Assembly (NCBI GenBank): GCA_000436835.1
Contig: FR889123.1
Location: 7,062-39,504 of the forward strand
Length of the DNA stretch: 32,443 nucleotides
Source of the DNA: Eubacterium sp. CAG:251
Lineage (GTDB): Bacteria > Bacillota > Clostridia > Oscillospirales > Acutalibacteraceae
Direction: 5' to 3'
The translations under genes and the position numbers were made by a program. Every line of letters begins with the position of its first letter. Positions within the stretch are counted from its first letter, which is position 1. Below, in pieces: positions 8,610 through 14,915 of this stretch. Below the pieces are notes generated by a model that saw only the letters and a list, made by a program, of their open reading frames with translations, ran no database searches and was not told the DNA's origin.

Positions 8610-9178
8610 GCCTTTTTCTTTCTGTGAATTACAAAACGATTTAAAGGATACGTCCAAAGAGTAGGAACAGTCATAACAATAAGCTTTGTTAAAAGAACAA
8701 TAAATACGCTGTCGTGACCGCTGTTTTTAATAAGAGTGCCAAGAAATGACCCAAACCAAGTGTTAAAGGCAATTGTGCAAACAACCATTATTGTATAAAG
8801 AATTGTTGAAAGAACAGGGTTAGCGTCTGCCTTAAAGGTAAGCTTTCTGTTCATAACATAAGCTGCGGCATAGCCGATTACCGCAGAAATGAAATAGGAA
8901 TACATATAGCCCTTATACTCAATGCCTAAGAACGAAAGAACTTGATTATCTGTTACCGGAACCTCGTTAAGCGATTTAAAAATCACATATTGCAAAAGCC
9001 AAAAGACCGCAAGCTCCAAAACCGAGGTTGAAGCGCCTGTAAATGTAAATTTTATAAATTTCCAAATTTCTGCGTGTTTATTAACGAATTCAGTTATTTT
9101 TTCTTTAAATGTGTTTTTGTTTTCTGCTGTTATTGTTTCGTCTGTATATATAATTTGCGAGTCATTAATTTGTTTCAT
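8606..9178 (-). CDS. GtrA-like four-helix membrane protein
   Basis: The protein of about 190 residues has a soluble N-terminal stretch of about 40 residues, then four hydrophobic segments (around FTGASTSVLELAVFWLLQYV, YSYFISAVIGYAAAYVMNR, ILYTIMVVCTIAFNTWF and VLLTKLIVMTVPTLWTYPLNRF). The pattern FxxxGxxxxxLExxxFWLL...NRKLTF...NRFVIHRKK is that of the GtrA family. These are membrane proteins thought to help flip lipid-linked sugars or to accompany glycosyltransferases in cell-surface glycan modification. The start is taken as ATG 9178. No clear ribosome site is visible, and an in-frame TTG lies at 9190. It lies downstream of a 48-codon exported-peptide gene but is separated from it by a hairpin. 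Confidence 0.83.
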   Translation of the reverse strand: MKQINDSQIIYTDETITAENKNTFKEKITEFVNKHAEIWKFIKFTFTGASTSVLELAVFWLLQYVIFKSLNEVPVTDNQVLSFLGIEYKGYMYSYFISAVIGYAAAYVMNRKLTFKADANPVLSTILYTIMVVCTIAFNTWFGSFLGTLIKNSGHDSVFIVLLTKLIVMTVPTLWTYPLNRFVIHRKKKA

Positions 9179-9198
9179 AATACTAATCAAAATAAAGC

Positions 9199-9232
9199 GA
9201 AAACCGCAAGCAAAGGCAAAAGCCGCTTACGG
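9199..9232 (-). terminator. Terminator or attenuator between the small-peptide gene and the GtrA-like gene
   Basis: On the minus strand CCGTAAGC pairs with GCTTGCGG (9225-9232 with 9204-9211, one G-U pair). A nested GGC-TTTT-GCC hairpin lies in the loop and TTTT follows. It begins a few bases after the small gene's stop codon, so much of the transcript probably ends here and the GtrA-like gene would depend on read-through. Confidence 0.6.
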
Positions 9233-9236
9233 TATA

Positions 9237-9383
9237 TCAATTTTCAGAGGTTGAATATTGAATTGAAGAAATATCATCATTTTTTGCGCCTGCAAAGCAA
9301 GCATAACCTGAAACAGTCATAACAGATACAACAAGTGAAATTGCAAGAACTGATGATAAAACCGTTTTAATCTTTTCGCTCAT
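9237..9383 (-). CDS. 48-residue exported peptide, unknown function
   Basis: A short frame starts at ATG 9383 behind a strong GGAAAGGAGA site and ends in TGA at 9237-9239. The product begins MSEKIKTVLSSVLAISLVVS, a charged N-terminus followed by a hydrophobic core. It then has GYACFAGAKNDD and a polar tail of about 15 residues. Cleavage by signal peptidase after the ACFA stretch is plausible. Cys29 could instead be lipidated, but GYAC is a poor lipobox. The mature peptide would be only about 15-20 residues. I recognise no family. The strong ribosome site, codon pattern and hairpin just after the stop argue that it is a real gene. Confidence 0.6.
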   Translation of the reverse strand: MSEKIKTVLSSVLAISLVVSVMTVSGYACFAGAKNDDISSIQYSTSEN

Positions 9384-9586
9384 ATTTATCTCTCCTTTCC
9401 CAAATCGTTGACTAAAGTATAAAACACGTCGATTAAAATATAATCAAGGTAGAGTAAAAAATGAGTAAAAATCAGGTAAATATTACTTATTATCAATTTA
9501 ACATAAAATTAAAATTATTTAACAATAGCATAACAAAAGAAAAATATGCATTTTGGTTATATTTTTATGCTTTTGGGCAAAAGCCC

Positions 9587-9615
9587 TTGACAAATATATT
9601 TATATCCTTTTTAAT
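9587..9615 (+). promoter_or_regulatory. SigmaA-type promoter of the ECF sigma gene
   Basis: TTGACA (9587-9592), a 17-base spacer and TTTAAT (9610-9615) stand about 30 bases before the TTG start at 9647. A short hairpin (GCTTTT/AAAAGC or GGGC/GCCC alternatives, about 9569-9585) abuts the -35 box and might be an operator. This promoter differs from the motif in front of the anti-sigma gene. Confidence 0.7.
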
Positions 9616-9646
9616 AAAAAGTAACTATTCATCTAAGGAGAATATT

Positions 9647-10189
9647 TTGATTAAATTTAAGCCAAAAAACAGCAGTGAAAAATCCATTGATAAAATAATG
9701 GAAGATTGCGAGCAATACAGAAAAGATTTAATTCGTTATTGTCATCAATTTTTTGAGTATGAATATGAGTATGCAGAGGATTGTGTTCAAGAGGCTTATG
9801 TTGCATTGCTGGAAAGCCTTAATAACGGTATTGAAATAAAAAATTATAAATCTTGGTTATACGCTGTTGTTCTCAATTATAAAAACAAAGTAATGAAAGA
9901 TAAAATCAAACGCAACGAATTTATTTTTACTGATAATGAAGAAAAAGATGTAGTGATTGAAAATTTGAAACCGTATAATCCTGATTATATAGACCAAATG
10001 ACGACCGATAAAATGATTGAAGAACAAGCGTTACATATTATTTCGCAACTTAATCCTGACGAAAAAGAATTATATATATTATATTATTGGAAACACAAAA
10101 AGCTAAAGGATATAGCTATTGAATTAAATGTTACGCACGCCACCATACGCAAACGGCATGAGAAACTAAAGAAAAAAATTAAATTCTAA
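9647..10189 (+). CDS. ECF-type sigma-70 family RNA polymerase sigma factor
   Basis: The 180-residue protein has sigma region 2 in its first half (AEDCVQEAYVALLESL, then IKNYKSWLYAVVLNYKNKVMKD) and region 4 at the end (LNPDEKELYILYYWKHKKLKDIAIELNVTHATIRKRHEKLKKK, a helix-turn-helix). This makes it an extracytoplasmic-function sigma factor that directs RNA polymerase to a small regulon. The start is TTG 9647, because AAGGAG lies 6 bases before it. The frame remains open upstream to 9461, but that stretch contains the promoter. The next gene encodes a one-TM anti-sigma-like protein. Two copies of a shared promoter motif (10221 and 11617) are its likely targets. Its own promoter is sigmaA-like, so it may not activate itself directly. 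Confidence 0.9.
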   Translation: MIKFKPKNSSEKSIDKIMEDCEQYRKDLIRYCHQFFEYEYEYAEDCVQEAYVALLESLNNGIEIKNYKSWLYAVVLNYKNKVMKDKIKRNEFIFTDNEEKDVVIENLKPYNPDYIDQMTTDKMIEEQALHIISQLNPDEKELYILYYWKHKKLKDIAIELNVTHATIRKRHEKLKKKIKF

Positions 10190-10220
10190 AATAAAAAATT
10201 TTGAAAATTTATAAAATAAT

Positions 10221-10253
10221 TGTTCACATTTTTCGATAAACTGACACTATATA
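10221..10253 (+). promoter_or_regulatory. ECF-type promoter, copy 1 (anti-sigma and secreted-protein unit)
   Basis: TGTTCACATTTTTC, eight variable bases and GACACTATATA form a 33-base block. Both constant parts are identical to the block at 11617-11649. It lies 17 bases before the GTG start of the anti-sigma gene. Length and spacing suit -35 and -10 elements of an ECF sigma factor. Assignment to the neighbouring sigma factor is inferred. Confidence 0.72.
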
Positions 10254-10269
10254 GATAGGAGGTATTATT

Positions 10270-11052
10270 GTGAAGAGAAAATTAAGTAAAAAGAAACTGA
10301 AAAAAATGATAGATTCTGATTTTACTGATTTATCAACAGAGGAAATAAAAGCACTTATACAAAAGGAGGTTAATAAAGGTCCTGATAAGTTAGATACCGA
10401 TTATATTGACCTATGCTTTGAATTATTGGCTGTCAAAGGCAATGCTAAAGGCAAAAGGGTTAAGTTTAAAAAGCCGGCTAAGGTATTATTAGTTGCAGCA
10501 GCATTGATGGTTGTATTTATTTCAACAGTTACAGCGTCTGCACAATTTAATTTTGACATTCCTCAAAACATTGCAAAGCTTATAGACAACAATGCGGAAA
10601 TTGATTATAATTTGGAAAACGCTGATACTACTGCAGATGGATATGCTTTGTTAGATTCTGATTTTGCTAAGCAACTTGCTGATTATGGAATTACTCCTGT
10701 TACATTTCCTGAGGAGTTAATTAAAGATAATTGTAAAATAACTAAGATGGAAAATACAACTACTGATAAAACCTTTTCACACGATGCAAATGTTGAATTT
10801 GAATATAACGGTCAAAAAGGTGATTTAACAATTCATCAAGAGGTTGAAGAATTTGAATCAACAGGTGTCAGCGGATATAATAATTTAAAAGGCGGTAAAA
10901 TGATAAAAGCTAACGGAATGGATATTTTAGTATTTGAGCATGATGATAATTCCTCGTCAATAACATATAAAGACGGCTTGACAACCTATGATATTTTATT
11001 AACAAAGTCGACTATGGAAAATGCAATTAAGTTTGCAAAATCAATAAAATAA
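10270..11052 (+). CDS. Anti-sigma-factor-like membrane protein with DUF4367-like ectodomain
   Basis: The 260-residue protein starts at GTG 10270 behind AGGAGG. Residues 1-70 are a basic cytoplasmic segment, 71-92 form one membrane helix (VLLVAAALMVVFISTVTASA), and 93-260 lie outside the cell. The ectodomain has a beta-rich DILVFEHDDNSSSITYKDGL...ILLTKSTMENAIKFAKSIK end, as in DUF4367-type proteins that accompany ECF sigma factors in Firmicutes. It probably holds the neighbouring sigma factor through its cytoplasmic part and releases it on an outside signal. No zinc-binding HxxxCxxC motif is present, so it is not a ZAS-type anti-sigma. It sits behind a probable ECF promoter, which would make a negative feedback loop, and is followed by a secreted-protein gene in the same transcript. 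Confidence 0.75.
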   Translation: MKRKLSKKKLKKMIDSDFTDLSTEEIKALIQKEVNKGPDKLDTDYIDLCFELLAVKGNAKGKRVKFKKPAKVLLVAAALMVVFISTVTASAQFNFDIPQNIAKLIDNNAEIDYNLENADTTADGYALLDSDFAKQLADYGITPVTFPEELIKDNCKITKMENTTTDKTFSHDANVEFEYNGQKGDLTIHQEVEEFESTGVSGYNNLKGGKMIKANGMDILVFEHDDNSSSITYKDGLTTYDILLTKSTMENAIKFAKSIK

Positions 11053-11069
11053 AAGAAAGGATAAAACAA

Positions 11070-11552
11070 ATGAAAAAAATTATATCAATATTATTAACAA
11101 TACTTATGACCGTATGCTGTTTTTCACCTTATTACGCTTTTGCTGCGGAAAACGAGGAAAATAAATACGACTGTACTGTTTATCAAAATGAAAGTTATGC
11201 AAGCATTGAGAGCATATCGCTTTATTCATCTAACCTTATCACAAAAAAATCATTTAGCATAAGAAAAAATGGCACAAGCCTGATATTATACGGAATAACA
11301 AAAGGAAACAACGAAGTAAAAAAATGCGGATTCACTAAAGTTATAATTCAGCGCAAAAAATCAAGTGAAAACTCTTGGTCAAATTATAAAACCTATAATG
11401 ATTTATTTTCAGAAAGCAACAGTTATACATTAAACAAATCTGTTGCAGTTGAAAAAGGCTATCAATACAGAGCTAAGGCAACGCATTATGCAAAAAAGTC
11501 TTTGTTATCAACTCAAAAAATTGATTCAACAACAGGCTCTTTAACATTTTAA
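11070..11552 (+). CDS. Small secreted protein, unknown function
   Basis: The 160-residue product has an N-terminal signal peptide with likely cleavage after YAFA (residue 25). The mature part of about 135 residues is rich in Ser, Lys and Tyr and looks like a single beta-sandwich. GFTKVIIQRKKSSENSW and VEKGYQYRAKATHYAKKS resemble a recurring layout of small exported Firmicutes proteins, with a Q-rich strand, Trp and then KGYxYRxKA. I know no function for these. AAGGA stands 8 bases before the ATG, 17 bases after the anti-sigma gene. A strong terminator follows, so it is the last gene under ECF promoter copy 1. It may be a ligand sensed by the anti-sigma ectodomain or an effector of the stress response. 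Both ideas are inference. Confidence 0.75.
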   Translation: MKKIISILLTILMTVCCFSPYYAFAAENEENKYDCTVYQNESYASIESISLYSSNLITKKSFSIRKNGTSLILYGITKGNNEVKKCGFTKVIIQRKKSSENSWSNYKTYNDLFSESNSYTLNKSVAVEKGYQYRAKATHYAKKSLLSTQKIDSTTGSLTF

Positions 11553-11565
11553 CAACTAATATTTT

Positions 11566-11597
11566 AATGGCGGATTTTTCTCCGCCATTATTTTTTT
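11566..11597 (+). terminator. Rho-independent terminator ending the sigma/anti-sigma unit
   Basis: A perfect 9-base-pair stem AATGGCGGA (11566-11574) with 11581-11589 and a 6-base loop is followed by seven T at 11591-11597. It separates the first unit from ECF promoter copy 2, only 19 bases downstream. Confidence 0.9.
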
Positions 11598-11616
11598 GAA
11601 AAAATTTACAAAAAAA

Positions 11617-11649
11617 TGTTCACATTTTTCCAAAAAACGACACTATATA
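11617..11649 (+). promoter_or_regulatory. ECF-type promoter, copy 2 (secreted protein and ABC unit)
   Basis: The same two constant blocks as at 10221-10253 (TGTTCACATTTTTC and GACACTATATA) occur with the same 8-base spacing. Similar A/T tracts precede both copies, so the homology extends upstream. It drives a leader of about 135 bases before the second secreted-protein gene. Confidence 0.72.
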
Positions 11650-11663
11650 AATGAGAGGATATT

Positions 11664-11720
11664 TTGTTAAATAAAGCTTTATTTAAATTTGTTATGAAAG
11701 AGGTGCTTCCAATGGTTTAA
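11664..11720 (+). CDS. Possible 18-residue leader peptide
   Basis: Just inside the leader, GAGAGGA is followed 5-6 bases later by TTG 11664, and the frame stops at TAA 11718-11720. The product would be MLNKALFKFVMKEVLPMV, a short amphipathic basic/hydrophobic peptide. Its 5' half lies on a perfect palindrome (TTAAATAAAGCTTTATTTAA, about 11667-11686). A second hairpin, ATTTTTGC (11723-11730) with 11739-11746, follows the stop. It could be a regulatory upstream frame, a small active peptide or chance. A non-coding leader is equally possible. Confidence 0.3.
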   Translation: MLNKALFKFVMKEVLPMV

Positions 11721-11787
11721 TAATTTTTGCTTTTTGACGCAAAAATAGTACATCAATTTATTAAAATAGAATTAAGGAGGCTTAATT

Positions 11788-12204
11788 ATGAAGTTAACAA
11801 AAAAGATAATTGCTGTTGTTATGGCTTTAATGATGACACTATCTATAGGAGCATTAACGGCAAATGCAGCAACTGTACATTTGAAAACCGCACAAAAATC
11901 CGCAACAAGTTCTACCGTGTATGGATATAATAAGGTGTTTTGGGGAAATAACGAATCACATTCAGCATACTCGGTACATTTTATTGCAAAATATAAAATG
12001 GGTGGCGTTTGGTACACTGATAAATCAAAATCAATCAAAAAAGGTAAGAGTTGTCCTTCAACTAATACAAGTGCTTTATCAGTTGAACGAGATTGGCATT
12101 TGAAATTAAATCCTGACGGTGGCGGAAAATATGGTTGCGAAGCCTGGGGATATATTAATAATTTTAGGATATTGAGCTTAGGCTCAATATCCTTTTGGTG
12201 GTGA
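11788..12204 (+). CDS. Secreted small protein, bacteriocin-like candidate
   Basis: The 138-residue product has a clear Sec signal peptide with cleavage after ANA (residue 27). The mature part of about 110 residues is rich in aromatic residues, Gly, Ser and Lys, with Trp52, Trp75, Trp103 and Trp120 and one cysteine pair (Cys89, Cys117) that could form a disulfide. AAGGAGG lies 7 bases before the ATG. It is the first large gene behind ECF promoter copy 2 and is followed after 4 bases by an ABC-type system. A Sec-exported peptide followed by a large membrane protein and an ATPase is the layout of lactococcin-972-type bacteriocin loci. That family is similar in size and aromatic-rich, but I see no convincing residue match. 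The last 12 codons lie on a terminator-like hairpin, so the true C-terminus is uncertain. It could instead be a signal or envelope protein. Confidence 0.75.
   Translation: MKLTKKIIAVVMALMMTLSIGALTANAATVHLKTAQKSATSSTVYGYNKVFWGNNESHSAYSVHFIAKYKMGGVWYTDKSKSIKKGKSCPSTNTSALSVERDWHLKLNPDGGGKYGCEAWGYINNFRILSLGSISFWW
12166..12196 (+). terminator. Terminator-like hairpin inside the 3' end of the secreted-protein gene
   Basis: A perfect 12-base-pair stem, AGGATATTGAGC (12166-12177) with 12182-12193, has a TTAG loop, and TTTT runs to 12196. It lies within the last codons of the secreted-protein gene and 12 bases before the next start. It probably ends most transcripts, giving much secreted protein and little of the membrane/ABC proteins. 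Confidence 0.68.
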
Positions 12205-12208
12205 TTTT

Positions 12209-14077
12209 ATGACTAATTTATATTTGCAAAAAAAGTCGATAGAAAGAAATAAATTCTATAAGATATTGATTAGCCTTATGGTTTTGTCGTTTTCTGCATT
12301 TTTATTGTATTCATTTATTTCTTGTATAAATGATGTAAATGGTCAATCATTATATATGTTAGGTAATACATTATATACATTGCCTTATTTAATAATATTT
12401 TTTATATTTTTCACATTTGAATGTTGTTACAAACTCAATAGGTACTATGAGCCTATATGCATTACCAAAAAAGGTATGAAGTGTGTATACAAAAATTACT
12501 TGCAATCAATTTTTTTGTATGATTTGTTGCTGTTTGCAGAGGCTTTATTGTTTAATGTTATTTATATTTTTGCGAACAAACAGTTTTCGGTTTCTTTAGT
12601 GATACATACTTTAGTCGTTTTGATAATTTACTTTTTGCTGTGCATTTTGTCTGCAATATTTATTGGTTTTTTTCTGTCGAAAATAAAGGTCAGATTTGTT
12701 TCATATATCATTATGCTTATTATAGCTATATCGGAAACAAATCTTATGGACTCGCTTTCTGTCGGCGTTTATAATTCAACTGGTACAGACATAACAAAAT
12801 CCCTTAAATTTTTCAATATGGTCCCTGCATCAATCTGTTGGACTCCAAATATGCATTCGGGATATATAATAACTTTGGACAAGCTATCTCAAATATTATT
12901 TTTCATATTTTTGGCATTGCTTTTTTGCTGTTTAACCGATAATGAAATTTCAAAGAATAACAAGATATTAAAAAGCACGATTTGTTCTTGCCTGTGTGTA
13001 ATAACATTGGTTGGATATATATTGCCGTTTTCTGCTCCACAAATGAATTTGAGTGCTTCCGGTGTATCGGCAGATAAAAGATATTATGAGAACAATGAGC
13101 AACTTTCAGAAACTGCTGATTTTAGGGTTGATAGTTATGATTTGGAATTTAATTTTAGAAATGATTTAAATGCTATTGCAACGATTAAAACAGATAATTA
13201 CAAAAACGAATATAAATTCACTTTATATCACGGATATAAAATCAGTAAAATCACCGATGGTAACAATGACGAGTTGGATTTTACCAGAGATTCGGATTAT
13301 CTTACGATAAATAACACTTCAAAATCCAAACTGATAAAAATATATTACCATGGCTCTTGCGATAAATATTACAGTAATTATTTATCTGCATTTCTTCCGG
13401 GGAATTTTGCGTTTTATCCTATTCCTGGATTTAACGAAATGTATAGCAAATACTCATATTCGGGATTTAATAATTTGTCTCTCCCGTATGAAACTGATTT
13501 TAATGTTACTGTCCATTCTTTGAAGAAAGTGCAATGCAATTTGGAGAGCGTAACTAATAACGAATTCAAAGGAAAAAGTGATTCGTTAACATTGTTAAGC
13601 GGGTTTATTGATTGTGTTACAGTTGATAAAACGCAGATTTATTATCCGTATTTCAACGATGCATATAATAGTGATACTATTAACGAAAAATTAGAAACTT
13701 TTGTTTCAGAAAACCCAAATATCAAGAAAATATTTATTATTCCCGATATAAATTTGGAAGATATTGAATTTGTAAAAACTTTCAACGATTATATGATAAC
13801 TGCGTCGATTGACGATATAGACAGATTGGGCTTTATTTCCAAAATCAGTGCAAATAAGATGGAGTTATATGACGCCGTAAACGCTTATATGAATTATCCC
13901 GAATACTTTGAGTTCTTAAAAGAGAATTCTTCCGAAGAATTACAAAAAGCAATTCCTGTTTTGGAAGAAGTTTTAAAAAATGATAATGACTGCAAAAAGC
14001 TCGAAAAAATAAATGGTTATTTGATTGATAATGCTGATGAGAGAAGTTTTTCGGAATTTCTATGTGAATTGAGGTGA
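12209..14077 (+). CDS. ABC-2-like membrane protein with M1-aminopeptidase-like ectodomain
   Basis: This 622-residue protein has about seven membrane helices in the first 275 residues (near 18-40, 54-74, 98-122, 128-156, 162-179, 227-243 and 257-275), then about 345 residues outside the cell. Residues about 300-470 follow the beta-saddle pattern of the N-terminal domain of M1 (gluzincin) aminopeptidases: VDSYDLEFNFRNDLNAIATI, SKLIKIYYHGS, AFYPIPGF, DFNVTVHS and LLSGFID. No HExxH zinc motif is present, and only a short stub where the catalytic domain would begin is seen (KIFIIPD). Fusions of ABC-2 permeases with whole M1 domains are known in other bacteria. Here the peptidase seems reduced to a binding domain. 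The gene starts 4 bases after the secreted-protein stop, with GGTGGTGA as ribosome site, and is probably coupled to the ATPase gene. It may recognise or export the secreted protein, or give immunity to it. Confidence 0.72.
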   Translation: MTNLYLQKKSIERNKFYKILISLMVLSFSAFLLYSFISCINDVNGQSLYMLGNTLYTLPYLIIFFIFFTFECCYKLNRYYEPICITKKGMKCVYKNYLQSIFLYDLLLFAEALLFNVIYIFANKQFSVSLVIHTLVVLIIYFLLCILSAIFIGFFLSKIKVRFVSYIIMLIIAISETNLMDSLSVGVYNSTGTDITKSLKFFNMVPASICWTPNMHSGYIITLDKLSQILFFIFLALLFCCLTDNEISKNNKILKSTICSCLCVITLVGYILPFSAPQMNLSASGVSADKRYYENNEQLSETADFRVDSYDLEFNFRNDLNAIATIKTDNYKNEYKFTLYHGYKISKITDGNNDELDFTRDSDYLTINNTSKSKLIKIYYHGSCDKYYSNYLSAFLPGNFAFYPIPGFNEMYSKYSYSGFNNLSLPYETDFNVTVHSLKKVQCNLESVTNNEFKGKSDSLTLLSGFIDCVTVDKTQIYYPYFNDAYNSDTINEKLETFVSENPNIKKIFIIPDINLEDIEFVKTFNDYMITASIDDIDRLGFISKISANKMELYDAVNAYMNYPEYFEFLKENSSEELQKAIPVLEEVLKNDNDCKKLEKINGYLIDNADERSFSEFLCELR

Positions 14078-14081
14078 TTGT

Positions 14082-14915
14082 ATGTTGAAGCTTAACAGTA
14101 TTAATAAAAAATTCAAATCTATCGTTGTGGCTGATAATATCAATGTTCAGCTTGAAAATTGCACATACGGTTTGTTGGGTAGAAACGGAAGCGGCAAAAC
14201 CACTTTGTTGCGGTGCATAACCAAGATAGAAAAACTTAACGGCGGAAGCATCACTTATTCAGACGGCGTTAAAGAAACAAATGATTATTTGACTCATATT
14301 GGCTATCTTCCGCAAAACTTTGAGATTTTTAATGAACTTACTCCGTATGAAGTTTTGCAGTTTTTTGCAAATTTAAAGGATTATGGCATTACAGATGACG
14401 AAATCAACAATCTGTTGAAATCGCTTAATCTTTTTTCTAAAAAAGATACTGTTGTAAAAAAACTGTCAGGCGGAATGAAACGAAGACTCGGAATTGCGCA
14501 GGCATTGATAGGAAATCCAGACATTGTTTTGCTTGATGAACCAACAGCAGGTCTTGATCCTGAAGAAAGATTAAATTTTAAAAAAGTTGTCAGAGAAATA
14601 AAAAAAGACAGATGTGTTGTTCTTTCAACGCACATAATAACCGATATAGAGTCTTTATGTGACAAAATATTGATTCTTTCAAATGGAACTATTACACAAT
14701 TTAACTCTTGTGACGAATTAGCTAATGTTGCAAAGGGAAAAGTTTTTGCAGTTGATAATACTGATAATATTGATGTTCCTTTTTATTCAATGGGAATGGT
14801 TTTTATTGATGGCAAAACCTATGAAAAAATTATTTGTTTAAACAAAATTGATGCTTTGCCGCTTGCTCCCACAGTAGAGGATGGTTATATATGCTTTATA
14901 GAAAATCTGAGTTAA
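14082..14915 (+). CDS. ABC transporter ATP-binding protein
   Basis: The 277-residue protein has all nucleotide-binding motifs: Walker A GRNGSGKTT (Lys39), Q-loop LPQNFE, signature LSGGMKRR (from residue 128), Walker B IVLLDEPTAGLDP (Asp152, Glu153) and the switch histidine in LSTHI. It is of the type that serves ABC-2 exporters and bacteriocin-immunity transporters. The last 70 residues after the ATPase core are a divergent tail. The start lies 4 bases after the membrane-protein stop with GAGGTGA overlapping that gene's end. The last 25 bases overlap the permease gene. It probably energises the two flanking membrane proteins. Confidence 0.93.
   Translation: MLKLNSINKKFKSIVVADNINVQLENCTYGLLGRNGSGKTTLLRCITKIEKLNGGSITYSDGVKETNDYLTHIGYLPQNFEIFNELTPYEVLQFFANLKDYGITDDEINNLLKSLNLFSKKDTVVKKLSGGMKRRLGIAQALIGNPDIVLLDEPTAGLDPEERLNFKKVVREIKKDRCVVLSTHIITDIESLCDKILILSNGTITQFNSCDELANVAKGKVFAVDNTDNIDVPFYSMGMVFIDGKTYEKIICLNKIDALPLAPTVEDGYICFIENLS

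Noticed and set aside
9565..9590. GGGCAAAAGCCC hairpin as a terminator
   Set aside because: No plus-strand gene ends upstream and no T run follows; noted only as a possible operator at the sigma promoter.
9461..9646. ATG start for the sigma factor adding 62 residues
   Set aside because: The added stretch contains the TTGACA/TTTAAT promoter and has no family similarity; TTG 9647 has AAGGAG 6 bases upstream.
11834..11851. TGACACTATCTATAGGAG resembles the ECF -10 region and ribosome site of promoter copy 1
   Set aside because: It lies inside the signal-peptide codons and no TGTTCACA-like block precedes it, so chance is likelier.
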